Numbered from the stretch's first letter, positions 1 to 8,025 are shown. The stretch is DNA of 34,346 bases from Oscillospiraceae bacterium (GCA_016295145.1 JAEDLR010000013.1:1-34346), one strand, 5' to 3'. Notes: generated by a model not told the origin, from the sequence alone. Numbers and translations: made by a program.

Positions 1-881
1 TGAGCTATCATTTCCTTGTGCGACTCGCGAGAGTGATCAGGAGTATCTCTGCGAACAATCTCTATCTTAGAGAACTCATGCAGACGGTTGAGTCCGCGCA
101 CATCCTTGCCATATGAGCCAGCCTCACGGCGGAAGCAAACGGTGTAGCCGCAGCGATACTGAGGCAGCTGACCCTGTTCAAAGGTGGTTTCAGCAAATGC
201 GCCGGTCAGCGGAACCTCCGCAGTAGGAATCAACCACAAATCGTCGCTCTGGCACTTGTATTGCTCCTCCGCAAACTTCGGAAGATGCCCTGTAAAGGTC
301 AAAGTCTTGGAAGAAACCATATGGGGCGGGATGATTTCCAGATATTTACCGCTGTGCAGAGAGAGCGCATAGGTCACAAGAGCTCTCAGAAGCTTTGCGC
401 CCGCTCCCTTGTACATCGCAAACATCGAACCGGAAACTTTGCTTGCCAGCTCATTGTCAAGAATATCAAGGTCAGCAGCAACTTCCCAGTGGGGACGGAA
501 TTTTTCCACAGGGGACTTGTAATAGTCCTCGCACGTTCTGTAAACGACATTGTCGGAAGCATCTTTCCCGTCGGGAGCATCCTCATCGGGCAGATTGGGA
601 ATATCCAGATGCACTTCGCGGATCTTTGCATCCAGCTCAGCAAGAGCAGCCTCGTCTGCAGCGATATCATCACGCAGCTTACGCTTTTCCTCCACGGGGA
701 CCGACTGGTCTTTCTTCCAAGCATTACGCTTTGCGCGCAAATCGTCCAAAGCCTGCTGCTTGCCTTTCTTCTCCGTCAGCAGAGCAGCTAGTGCGTCTAT
801 CTTTGAGACGTCATACCCTTTTCTTGCCAGTTGCTTTTTCAGCATTTCAGGCTCGGTGAGAACAAGATTCAGATTAATCAT
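1..881 (-). CDS. serS: Seryl-tRNA synthetase, N-terminal two thirds (3' end outside window)
   Basis: Class II aminoacyl-tRNA synthetase that charges tRNA-Ser with serine in the cytoplasm. Reading leftwards from ATG at 881 gives an open frame of 293 codons running off the window. The product begins MINLNLVLTE and has a charged N-terminal arm (about residues 25-105), typical of the tRNA-binding coiled coil. It then shows TAEVPLT, the serine/ATP-site signature, and a class II motif 2 reading FRREAGSYGKDVRGL. A typical SerRS has about 425 residues, so roughly 130 are missing. The AAAGGAG site lies 10 bases upstream of the start. The aminotransferase gene ends only 43 bases upstream with no visible terminator, so the two are probably cotranscribed. 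Identity is firm from motif order; only the missing end is unknown. Confidence 0.96.
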   Translation of the reverse strand, partial: MINLNLVLTEPEMLKKQLARKGYDVSKIDALAALLTEKKGKQQALDDLRAKRNAWKKDQSVPVEEKRKLRDDIAADEAALAELDAKIREVHLDIPNLPDEDAPDGKDASDNVVYRTCEDYYKSPVEKFRPHWEVAADLDILDNELASKVSGSMFAMYKGAGAKLLRALVTYALSLHSGKYLEIIPPHMVSSKTLTFTGHLPKFAEEQYKCQSDDLWLIPTAEVPLTGAFAETTFEQGQLPQYRCGYTVCFRREAGSYGKDVRGLNRLHEFSKIEIVRRDTPDHSRESHKEMIA

Positions 882-924
882 TGAAAACAGCTCCTTTTGA
901 TTCAATATATTGTTTTATATTTTT

Positions 925-2202
925 TCATTCATGTACCAGTTGCTCAATAGCGGCAAGCTTGACGCAAAGGCAGAACAGCTCCATGGTCTGATGCAACGCC
1001 TCAACAGATGGATAAGTGGGCGCAATGCGGATGTTGGAATCATCCGGGTCATTTCCATATGGATACGTAGCGCCTGCGGGAGTTAAGGTCACACCTGCGT
1101 CCTTGCAAAGCTGCACAATGCGCTTTGCACATCCCTTCGGGGCTTGATAGGAGATGAAATATCCGCCCTGGGGAACCGTCCAACTGCCTAGTCCCAACGG
1201 AGCCAGTTCCGTTTCCAGCATGGAGATGACCACATCAAATTTGGGCTTGAGCACTGCAGCGTGCTTCTTCATATGGGTCAGTACCCCTGCCGCATCGCCA
1301 AAGAACCGCACATGACGCATCTGGTTGATCTTATCAAAACCGATGGTCTGGATGCCCATTTCCTTGGTAAACTGTGCAAGATTTGCCTTGCTCATGTTGA
1401 CAGCAGCAACACCTGCACCTGCAAAGGTTACTTTAGAAGTTGATACAAACTGGTAGATCATATCCTCGCTGTCAAATTCCTTGCAGGCATCGGTAATGCG
1501 CAGGGGCTGAACAGGGTTCTCTACAATGTGGTGGATACAGTAGGCGTTATCCCAGAAGATGCGGAAATCTTTCGCCGCAGGCTTGAGGGATGCAAAACGG
1601 CGCACGACTTCGTCACTGTATGTCACGCCTGTGGGGTTGGAGTACACCGGCACACACCAGATGCCCTTTACGCTGGCGTCCTTTTCCACATATTCTGCAA
1701 CGATGTCCATATCGGGGCCATCCGGCTTCATGGGAACCGGAATCAGCTGCAAACCGAAGTAATCCGCAACGGCAAAGTGACGGTCATAGCCGGGCACAGG
1801 GCACAAAAATTTGAGATTCTCTTGCTTGTGCCATGGTTCACAGCCTGCAATACCATGGGTGAATGCAATCTGGATGCAGTTAAACATGAGCTGCAGACTG
1901 GAGTTGCCTGCAACAAACACCTCATCTGCAGGAACAGAGAGCAGTTCTGCAAACAGCTTTCTTGCCTCTGGGATGCCGCCCAAAACACCATAATTACGGC
2001 AATCCTCGTTTGCTTCCGTAATCAGCGAATCGTCAGCGGTAAGCGTGTTCATCATGGGCATAGTCAGCGCCAACTGCTCAGGCGAGGGGTTACCTCTTGC
2101 CATATTGAGCTGCAACTTTTTGTCTTGCAGTGCTTCGTATGCCGCGCGTGTTTCCTTCAGCATTGCTGCAAGGGCTTCTTGAGATTGAAGCTTCAGATCC
2201 AT
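925..2202 (-). CDS. Aspartate aminotransferase, class Ic (fold type I, PLP-dependent)
   Basis: A 425-residue PLP aminotransferase, probably interconverting aspartate/oxaloacetate and glutamate/2-oxoglutarate. It resembles the class Ic AspAT family known from actinobacteria and clostridia. Visible landmarks are the substrate-loop region MARGNPSPEQL (34-44), SNPTG (188-192), WDNAY (217-221, Asp pairing with the pyridine nitrogen), the Schiff-base lysine K257 in STSKVTFAGAG, and a late carboxylate-binding Arg in NIRIAP. I chose ATG 2202 over an in-frame ATG 66 bases upstream. It has GAAGG about 9 bases upstream, and the extension (MCDHASGIT...) overlaps the promoter region and is not family-like. 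A sigma-A promoter lies about 80 bases upstream. Substrate specificity is inferred from family only; another amino acid could be preferred. Confidence 0.88.
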   Translation of the reverse strand: MDLKLQSQEALAAMLKETRAAYEALQDKKLQLNMARGNPSPEQLALTMPMMNTLTADDSLITEANEDCRNYGVLGGIPEARKLFAELLSVPADEVFVAGNSSLQLMFNCIQIAFTHGIAGCEPWHKQENLKFLCPVPGYDRHFAVADYFGLQLIPVPMKPDGPDMDIVAEYVEKDASVKGIWCVPVYSNPTGVTYSDEVVRRFASLKPAAKDFRIFWDNAYCIHHIVENPVQPLRITDACKEFDSEDMIYQFVSTSKVTFAGAGVAAVNMSKANLAQFTKEMGIQTIGFDKINQMRHVRFFGDAAGVLTHMKKHAAVLKPKFDVVISMLETELAPLGLGSWTVPQGGYFISYQAPKGCAKRIVQLCKDAGVTLTPAGATYPYGNDPDDSNIRIAPTYPSVEALHQTMELFCLCVKLAAIEQLVHE

Positions 2203-2279
2203 CGTGGGATACCTTCTTTCTGTTATGAAAAATGTCAAGCATGTGATACCTGACGCATGATCGCACATTATAACAGCTT

Positions 2280-2308
2280 ATTATAGCATATTCCGCGCGA
2301 AATTGCAA
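2280..2308 (-). promoter_or_regulatory. Sigma-A promoter for the aminotransferase-serS unit
   Basis: Read on the minus strand, TTGCAA (2308-2303) is followed by a 17-base spacer and TATAAT (2285-2280), with an extended -10 TGC directly before TATAAT. It sits about 80 bases upstream of the aminotransferase start. A second TATAAT-like element (2272-2267) lies just downstream and could be an alternative -10. The call rests on sequence match only. Confidence 0.75.
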
Positions 2309-2349
2309 TGGTTTTTTGCGATTTGGATGGAATTTTCGCGAATCTTGCC

Positions 2350-2378
2350 TTGACAGTCGGTTTGAAATGATTTATAAT
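2350..2378 (+). promoter_or_regulatory. Consensus sigma-A promoter for recD2-comF-mreB-like operon
   Basis: A perfect TTGACA (2350-2355), 17-base spacer and perfect TATAAT (2373-2378). It diverges from the aminotransferase promoter about 45 bases away. Expected transcription start is near 2385, giving a leader of about 77 bases. Confidence 0.85.
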
Positions 2379-2388
2379 TATAATGGTG

Positions 2389-2426
2389 TTTTGTCGGATC
2401 AAGACAAAATATGCGGTATTGACCGC
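2389..2426 (+). promoter_or_regulatory. Two tandem inverted repeats in the recD2 leader
   Basis: TTTTGTC (2389-2395) is mirrored by GACAAAA (2403-2409), and GCGGT (2413-2417) by ACCGC (2422-2426). Both fall between the predicted transcription start and the ribosome binding site. They could be a repressor operator, RNA leader hairpins or chance. They do not match the GAAC...GTTC form of Gram-positive LexA boxes. Confidence 0.4.
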
Positions 2427-2461
2427 AATTGACATTGCAACGGGAGGAGGTACAGTGGTAC

Positions 2462-4729
2462 ATGATGGGGCAGATCAAGGAGCAGCCCACCCGTTTGTGC
2501 GGTACAGTGGACGATGTGCTGTTTTATAATGAGAGCAACGGCTATGTGGTGGCAGATTTGGAAACCAAGAATCAACTCATAACGATTGTAGGCGAGCTTG
2601 GCAAACTGGAGCCCGGTGAAGAACTGGAGCTGACCGGTGCGTTCACCAATCATCCGCGATTTGGGCAACAGTTTCACGCGGACAGTTGTGTGCGCACATT
2701 GCCTTCTACCGTGGTGAATATTGAGCGTTACCTTGCCAGCGGCGTAATCTACGGCATTGGCAAGGCATTGGCAAAGCGCATTGTGGCAGAGTTTGGGGAA
2801 TCGACTCTGCAGGTAATGGAGAATCATCCCGAAAAATTACAACGCATCAAGGGCATTTCCGCTGCCAAATGTGAGGAGATTGCCGCCGCCGCCAAAGAAA
2901 CCTTCTGTTTGCGCAGCCTTCTTGGCAGATTGAACGTATACGGCGTATCTCCGGCAGTTGCCATGCAAGCATACCGTAGGTGGGGCGTTTCAGCCTGGGA
3001 GGCGATCTCGTCGAATCCGTATTTGCTGTGCGGCGTAGGGTTGAATCTGGATTTTCACATTGCAGAGCGCATTGCACGGGATATGGAGATTCCCGCAAAC
3101 GATTATCGCCGCCTGAAAGCAGGCTTTTGTTTTCTGCTGCTGCAATATGCAAACGAGGGTCATACCTGTATGCCCTATGAGATATTCTGTGCAGCAGCGC
3201 AGGAAAATCTGTCGGTATCGGCAGAGGATATTGAGAAAAGCTACTGTCTGTGCAAAGAAGATGAGATCCTTGTGGAATACAAACGTGCAGATGACGTATA
3301 TGTATATTTAGCGGATTATTTCTGCGCAGAGGATTTTATTGCGACCCGTATTGCGGCAATGCTCAGCTTTTCATCGCCGAAAGATTTCGATTGTGCAAAA
3401 GCAATCGCACAGGAGGAACAGGATACAGGAATGTGCTATGCCGAGATGCAGAAAAAAGCCATTGCCTGTGCGTTTTCCCGTGGCATTATGGTGCTGACAG
3501 GCGGCCCTGGTACGGGCAAGACGACAACGCTTAACGGTGTGATCGACCTATGCGTTAAGGCAGGCAGTACTGTGCTGCTTGCAGCGCCTACAGGGCGCGC
3601 CGCCAAGCGTATGACGGAACTGACAGGCAGAGAGGCAAAGACCATTCACCGGCTGCTTGGCACCGATTACGACGATGCAGGGCAACTGGTGTTCAAGCAT
3701 CATGAGAAGAATACACTCAAAGGCGATGTGCTGATCGTTGACGAGGTCTCTATGGTCGATGTGCTGCTGTTTGAAAGTCTGCTGCGTGCGGTAAGGCTTT
3801 CGTGCAGAGTGATACTGGTGGGAGATGAGGATCAGCTTCCTTCTGTGGGTGCCGGCAATCTGCTGTATACATTGGTGCATAGCGGCTGCCTGCCCACAGT
3901 GCGATTGACGGAGATTTTCCGGCAGGCACAGGAAAGCTGCATCGTTCGCAGTGCGCACCGCATTGTGAAGGGTCAAATGCCTGATCTGTATGAGAAACAC
4001 AGCGACTTTTTCTTTTTTGACCGCCGCAACGCAACGGAGGCAACGCAGTTTCTGTTGGAGTTATATCGCAGCCGTCTGCCTAAAGCATATGGTTTTCATC
4101 CGCAGACGGATATCCAGGTCATCTCTCCGACCCGAAAGGGTCTGCTGGGTACTGTAGAACTGAACAAGATGCTGCAAGAAGCGGTGAATCCGCCAAGTTA
4201 CGGCAAGGCGGTGCTGCAAAATCTGCTGTATACGTTCCGGCAGGGCGACAAGGTCATGCAGACGCAGAATCAGTATGAGATGGAATGGACCAAAAACGGC
4301 GAACGGGGTGCAGGGATCTTTAACGGTGATATGGGCACCGTACAGTTTGTGGATAAGGCTTCCCGCACGATACAAGTGGATTTTGACGGCAAGATCGTGA
4401 AATATAGCGCAGAGCAACTGGATCAACTGGAGCTTGCCTACGCCGTGACCGTGCATAAAAGTCAGGGCAGTGAGTTTGAAGTGGTGATTCTGATGCTGCC
4501 GGAGGGGCGTGACCGATTAAGTTACCGCAATCTGCTGTATACCGCCGTGACCCGTGCAAAGCGTCTGCTGATACTGATCGGTTCTCCTCGTAAGGTCTCA
4601 GAAATGGTGCAGAATTATCAGCGGACTTTGCGGCATTCCTGCCTGTTGGATATGCTGCGAAGCCAGTGCCCGATCATGGAAGCGACTGACATAGAGGCGA
4701 CTGAGGAACAAAACCATGAAAATGCGTGA
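2462..4729 (+). CDS. recD2: ATP-dependent DNA helicase RecD2
   Basis: Superfamily 1B 5'-3' DNA helicase of the stand-alone RecD2 (YrrC) type, found in bacteria that use AddAB rather than RecBCD and linked to replication-fork and DNA-damage tolerance. The product is 755 residues, normal for RecD2. An N-terminal domain (CGTVDDVLFYNESNGY) is followed by helix-hairpin-helix-like segments (about 85-190). Next come Walker A GGPGTGKTT (about 346-354), Walker B DVLIVDEVSMVD, GDEDQLPSVGAGN (motif III), and the UvrD-like C-terminal motif TVHKSQGSEFE (about 663-673). Start ATG 2462 lies 11 bases after GGAGG; the adjacent ATG 2465 is an equally possible start. An in-frame ATG at 2429 precedes the ribosome site and was rejected. 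The 3' end overlaps comF by 14 bases. Confidence 0.96.
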   Translation: MMGQIKEQPTRLCGTVDDVLFYNESNGYVVADLETKNQLITIVGELGKLEPGEELELTGAFTNHPRFGQQFHADSCVRTLPSTVVNIERYLASGVIYGIGKALAKRIVAEFGESTLQVMENHPEKLQRIKGISAAKCEEIAAAAKETFCLRSLLGRLNVYGVSPAVAMQAYRRWGVSAWEAISSNPYLLCGVGLNLDFHIAERIARDMEIPANDYRRLKAGFCFLLLQYANEGHTCMPYEIFCAAAQENLSVSAEDIEKSYCLCKEDEILVEYKRADDVYVYLADYFCAEDFIATRIAAMLSFSSPKDFDCAKAIAQEEQDTGMCYAEMQKKAIACAFSRGIMVLTGGPGTGKTTTLNGVIDLCVKAGSTVLLAAPTGRAAKRMTELTGREAKTIHRLLGTDYDDAGQLVFKHHEKNTLKGDVLIVDEVSMVDVLLFESLLRAVRLSCRVILVGDEDQLPSVGAGNLLYTLVHSGCLPTVRLTEIFRQAQESCIVRSAHRIVKGQMPDLYEKHSDFFFFDRRNATEATQFLLELYRSRLPKAYGFHPQTDIQVISPTRKGLLGTVELNKMLQEAVNPPSYGKAVLQNLLYTFRQGDKVMQTQNQYEMEWTKNGERGAGIFNGDMGTVQFVDKASRTIQVDFDGKIVKYSAEQLDQLELAYAVTVHKSQGSEFEVVILMLPEGRDRLSYRNLLYTAVTRAKRLLILIGSPRKVSEMVQNYQRTLRHSCLLDMLRSQCPIMEATDIEATEEQNHENA

Positions 4730-5435
4730 TATCGGGGCATATGTGCTGGATGCCTGCTTTCCGAATATTTGCGATTGTTGTGGAAATTTCATGGCAGCAA
4801 ACGCCTATGTCTGCCCCGAATGCGAAGCAAAACTGCGTACACTCCGTACCGATTATCAGCCGTGGCTTGCCAATTATAACGGCGCAAAGCCGCTTCCGTG
4901 GCAGCATTTGATTACGGTATATGCGTATGAGGATGCGGCAAAAGCGGGTGTGCTGCGGCTGAAGCAGGGCAGCCGTAATTTCGGGGCACATCTTGCAGAG
5001 AAGCTGGCGGTGCTTGCAAGAGAACAGTTGCCTGTTCATGCCATTGATTTTGTCACATGGGTGCCGCTTTCGGCGGTGCGCAGGCGCGAATGCTACTACG
5101 GGCACAGTGAATATCTTGCGCGCAGATTGGCAAAACAGCTTGCACTGCCCGTAAAGGGCGGTTTTCTGACAGAAGAGCATACCGAGCAGCGGCAGCATCA
5201 GCAAACGGCAGAGCAGCGCGCGATGTTTGTGGAGCGTTTTCATGCCACCAAAAAGCGCTGCGAGGGTCAGACGATCTTGCTATGCGATGATATCCTGACC
5301 ACCGGCAGCACCTTAAAACGCTGCACGGAATTGCTGCTGCACAGCGGCGCAAAAACAGTGTATGCGGCGGTGCCGCTTTGCACGGACAGATACAGAGAAC
5401 GCAATGTAAAAGCATCGGATACAGATAGAACATGA
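4716..5435 (+). CDS. comF: ComF family phosphoribosyltransferase-like protein
   Basis: A 239-residue ComF-family protein. In naturally competent bacteria ComFC helps internalise or process transforming DNA; in others the role is unclear. The N-terminus carries a zinc-ribbon pattern, Cys19/Cys22 (CDCC) and Cys33/Cys36 (CPEC). The C-terminal half is a type I PRTase fold with the PRPP loop ILLCDDILTTGST (about 187-199). A conserved region TWVPLSAVRRRECYYGHSEY matches the family's P-x-RR-x-R-G-N-Q type segment only loosely. The start ATG lies inside the recD2 end, with GAGGA 9 bases upstream, which implies translational coupling. No other com gene appears nearby except the ComEB-like deaminase at 8.0 kb, so competence cannot be concluded from this window. 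Confidence 0.9.
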   Translation: MKMRDIGAYVLDACFPNICDCCGNFMAANAYVCPECEAKLRTLRTDYQPWLANYNGAKPLPWQHLITVYAYEDAAKAGVLRLKQGSRNFGAHLAEKLAVLAREQLPVHAIDFVTWVPLSAVRRRECYYGHSEYLARRLAKQLALPVKGGFLTEEHTEQRQHQQTAEQRAMFVERFHATKKRCEGQTILLCDDILTTGSTLKRCTELLLHSGAKTVYAAVPLCTDRYRERNVKASDTDRT

Positions 5436-5450
5436 GGGAGAACTTTCATT

Positions 5451-6470
5451 ATGGATATCGGAATTGACCTTGGCACATCGAATATCATTATCACCACGGA
5501 TAAAAAGGGTATCATCATCAACGAGCCGACCGTAATCGCTTATAACAAGCGTACCGAGCGTGTTGTAGCGGTTGGTACCGAAGCGTACCGTATGGAGGGC
5601 AGAGCACCGGAGCATATTGCCGTTGTTCACCCGTTACAGGATGGCGTCATTTCGGATGATATTCTCACGCAGGCATTGATCCGCGAATTTATTTCGGCTG
5701 CGGCAGGCCCCGCGATCATCAAGCCTCATGTCGTGGTCTGTGTGCCATCGCTGATTACAGAAGTGGAAAAGCGCGCGATTTTAGATGCCGCAAGCGGTAC
5801 GGGTTCGCGCAAGGTGCAACTGATCCGTAAGCCGCTTGCCGCATTGCTGGGTGCAGGTATTCGCATTCATCGTCCGGAGGGGCATATGGTGGTAGACATC
5901 GGCGGCGGTACTACAGATATTGCTGTGGTTTCGATGAATGGCATTGTAGCGGCGCGTTCGATCAAGATTGCTGGTGACTGCATGGATCGCTCTGTGATAC
6001 GCTATGTGCAGAATCAAAACCAATTGCTGCTTGGGAAAAAAACTGCCGAGGAGTTGAAAATCGAGCTATGCAATTTGTATGACCCGGCAGATGATATCTG
6101 CCGTACCGCAAAGGGCAGAAGCTTAAGCCGCGGTCTGCCCGACCAGTGCGACATTAGCCAGACGGAGCTGTTTGAGGCACTGGAAGACAATATCGTTGCC
6201 ATTACCGATACAATCCGCAGAGTATTGGAGGAGACGCCGCCGGAACTGGTGGGTGATATCTATCACAACGGCATTCTGTTTACGGGCGGTGGTGCCTGTC
6301 TGGGCGGTCTGGAGCGATATTTTCGCCGAATACTGGGTATCCCCTGCCAAATCGTCAAAGACCCTCTCACCTGTGTGGCAAGAGGTACGGCAAAGGCGTT
6401 CCGCTATAAGGCCGTGCTGCAGGATGGTTTTGAGCGTCCCGAAAGCTACGAATTACCGACGGAATCCTGA
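5451..6470 (+). CDS. MreB/Mbl-like bacterial actin with altered catalytic site
   Basis: A 339-residue actin-fold ATPase of the MreB family, which normally forms membrane filaments guiding side-wall peptidoglycan synthesis. The phosphate-1 motif DLGTSN (6-11), phosphate-2 DIGGGTTD (149-156) and adenosine motif TGGGACL (278-284) are intact, as is CVPSLITEVEKRAI (97-110). Where MreBs read IEEP-M-AAAIGAG, this protein has IRKPLAALLGAG, so the expected catalytic glutamate is Lys127 and its neighbour Arg126. It starts almost at the first beta strand, so it lacks the N-terminal amphipathic helix seen in Gram-negative MreBs. No mreC or mreD follows. It lies 15 bases after comF. It is probably a paralogue of the canonical MreB with altered turnover rather than the main elongation actin; that is inference. 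Confidence 0.88.
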   Translation: MDIGIDLGTSNIIITTDKKGIIINEPTVIAYNKRTERVVAVGTEAYRMEGRAPEHIAVVHPLQDGVISDDILTQALIREFISAAAGPAIIKPHVVVCVPSLITEVEKRAILDAASGTGSRKVQLIRKPLAALLGAGIRIHRPEGHMVVDIGGGTTDIAVVSMNGIVAARSIKIAGDCMDRSVIRYVQNQNQLLLGKKTAEELKIELCNLYDPADDICRTAKGRSLSRGLPDQCDISQTELFEALEDNIVAITDTIRRVLEETPPELVGDIYHNGILFTGGGACLGGLERYFRRILGIPCQIVKDPLTCVARGTAKAFRYKAVLQDGFERPESYELPTES

Positions 6471-6484
6471 AAGGAGAACAATAT

Positions 6485-7084
6485 ATGGCAAAGGTTTTCT
6501 GGAACGGCAGCACATTGCTGGGTCCAGTGCCACCCGCACTGGTGACCTGCGGCACCATGGAGCAGCCAAATGCCGTTACCGTTGCATGGACAGGAATTGT
6601 ATGCACCCATCCCCCCATGACATATATCTCTTTGCGCCCCAGTCGCTATTCCTACGATATCATCGAACAAAGCGGAGAATTTGTCATCAACCTGACCACC
6701 ACTGCCATCTGTAAACAGGTGGATTTTTGCGGCGTGAAAAGTGGAAGGGATATAGATAAGATCAAGGCGTGCGGCTTGCATATTGCGCCTATGGAGGGCG
6801 TTTCAGCTCCCCTGCTGGAGGAAGCACCGCTGAGCCTTGCCTGCGTGGTGAGACAAAAAATACCGCTTGGCACACACGATATGTTCCTTGCGGAAATCGT
6901 GCGTGTAGCGGTAGAGGAAAAATATATCGACAGTAAGGGTAAACTGAATTTACAGCAAGGCGGTCTTGCCGCCTATGCACATGGTGAGTATTTTGCACTG
7001 GGCAGAAAACTAGGCAGCTTCGGGTTCTCCGTCAAGAAGAAGAAATCACATCCCAAGCAAAAGCCCATCAAAGACGCGCAGTAA
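6485..7084 (+). CDS. Flavin reductase family protein (flavoredoxin-like)
   Basis: A 199-residue protein of the flavin reductase-like, FMN-binding split-barrel superfamily (flavoredoxin/DIM6-NTAB type). Members bind FMN and act as NAD(P)H:flavin reductases or as small electron carriers. Family features are the N-terminal barrel segment (LLGPVPPALVTCG), a THPPMTYISLRPSRYSYDII segment where family members contact FMN, and FVINLTT. Cysteines at about 23, 41, 77, 83 and 97 are unassigned. The C-terminus is strongly basic (VKKKKSHPKQKPIKDAQ). It starts 14 bases after the MreB-like gene behind AAAGGAG and ends the operon, overlapping rsmA on the other strand by 17 bases. The physiological partner is unknown. 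Confidence 0.88.
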   Translation: MAKVFWNGSTLLGPVPPALVTCGTMEQPNAVTVAWTGIVCTHPPMTYISLRPSRYSYDIIEQSGEFVINLTTTAICKQVDFCGVKSGRDIDKIKACGLHIAPMEGVSAPLLEEAPLSLACVVRQKIPLGTHDMFLAEIVRVAVEEKYIDSKGKLNLQQGGLAAYAHGEYFALGRKLGSFGFSVKKKKSHPKQKPIKDAQ

Positions 7085-7928
7085 TTGCCCGTGAAAGCGA
7101 AAGCAGTGTTTGCATATCAAGCTGTTCAAAGCGAACATTTTCTGCAAGAGCACATTCTGCAAAAGCGGCGGCAAGAATAGCTTTCGGGCAGTTTAACCCC
7201 GATGAAAGGGCGTTCATGGCGGTTTTTCTGCGCTGTGCAAAGCCTGCCTTGACCATCTTCAGCAGCGGCGCGGATTCCTCCGCACTACAAAGTGGCGTGC
7301 TGTGGGGCGTGATGCGAATGACGGCAGAATCCACATTGGGTGAGGGATAAAAGCTCTCTCTGGGTACATCCAGCAGGTATTCCGCCTTGCCGCGTAGTTG
7401 TACGGCAACGGTTACGGCACCTGCCGCCCGTGAGCCGACCTCTGCGCACAGACGCTCTGCCGCTTCTTTCTGCACCATAACGGTCATGGAAGCAAACTGT
7501 ACATCGGATTCCAGCAGATACATGAGGATGGGCGAAGTGATATAATACGGCAGATTGGCGCAAAATGCCACCGGCATATCACCGAACTGTTCGGCAAAGA
7601 GTTGTTTTAAATCGAGTTTCAACACATCGCCCCACAGGATGCTTGCATTGGGGAGATCCTGCAGAGTCTCCGCCAGTACCGGCTCCAAACGGCGGTCAAT
7701 TTCCACCGAAACGACACGCTTTGCCTGCAAAGCAAGCTGCTGTGTCAGTACACCAAAGCCGGGGCCGACTTCCAGTGCGGCATGGTCTGCATCGGGGATG
7801 CCATATGCGGCAATGGCTGGGCAAACGGCAGGGTCGATAAGGAAATTCTGCCCAAGCCCCTTGGAAAACGAAAAATGATGACGATTCGCCAGTGCGCGAA
7901 TGGTTTGCATATCGGTCAGATTCAGCAT
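7068..7928 (-). CDS. rsmA: 16S rRNA (adenine1518-N6/adenine1519-N6)-dimethyltransferase
   Basis: SAM-dependent RsmA (KsgA) that dimethylates the two adjacent adenines in helix 45 of 16S rRNA during late 30S assembly. The 286-residue length is normal. Motifs in order are GLGQNFL (24-30), EVGPGFGVL (53-61, SAM motif I), E76-I-D78 (ribose-binding acidic position), GDVLKLD (100-106) and the catalytic NLPYYIT (125-131). The start ATG 7928 has AGGAG 8 bases upstream. The gene is monocistronic here, divergent from the deaminase and convergent with the flavin reductase. I see no clear promoter of its own in the roughly 100-base divergent gap. Losing KsgA is known to give kasugamycin resistance in other bacteria. 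Confidence 0.97.
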   Translation of the reverse strand: MLNLTDMQTIRALANRHHFSFSKGLGQNFLIDPAVCPAIAAYGIPDADHAALEVGPGFGVLTQQLALQAKRVVSVEIDRRLEPVLAETLQDLPNASILWGDVLKLDLKQLFAEQFGDMPVAFCANLPYYITSPILMYLLESDVQFASMTVMVQKEAAERLCAEVGSRAAGAVTVAVQLRGKAEYLLDVPRESFYPSPNVDSAVIRITPHSTPLCSAEESAPLLKMVKAGFAQRRKTAMNALSSGLNCPKAILAAAFAECALAENVRFEQLDMQTLLSLSRAITARL

Positions 7929-7951
7929 AAAAGGCTCCTGATAAATAATAC

Positions 7952-7980
7952 TTGCATTTTCTAGGGATATCTGCTATACT
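7952..7980 (+). promoter_or_regulatory. Sigma-A promoter for the dCMP deaminase gene
   Basis: TTGCAT (7952-7957), a 17-base spacer and TATACT (7975-7980), with an extended -10 TGC. The sequence from ACTTGCATTTTC to the -10 is strikingly like the thi promoter at 17616-17644. It lies about 45 bases upstream of the start codon. Confidence 0.8.
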
Positions 7981-7998
7981 GTAACAAAGCAATGTTAC
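7981..7998 (+). promoter_or_regulatory. Palindrome directly after the -10 element
   Basis: GTAACA (7981-7986), a 6-base spacer and TGTTAC (7993-7998). It covers the expected transcription start, so it would suit a repressor operator or a small 5' hairpin. The assignment is positional only. Confidence 0.4.
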
Positions 7999-8025
7999 CA
8001 TTGTTATGAACAAGGAGGATGCGTG

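Noticed and set aside
882..924. Possible T-box or other riboswitch ahead of serS
   Set aside because: Only 43 bases separate serS from the upstream gene, too short for a T-box leader, and no T-box sequence is present.
2203..2268. N-terminal extension of the aminotransferase
   Set aside because: The extra 22 residues are not family-like, and the ATG at 2202 has a better ribosome site.
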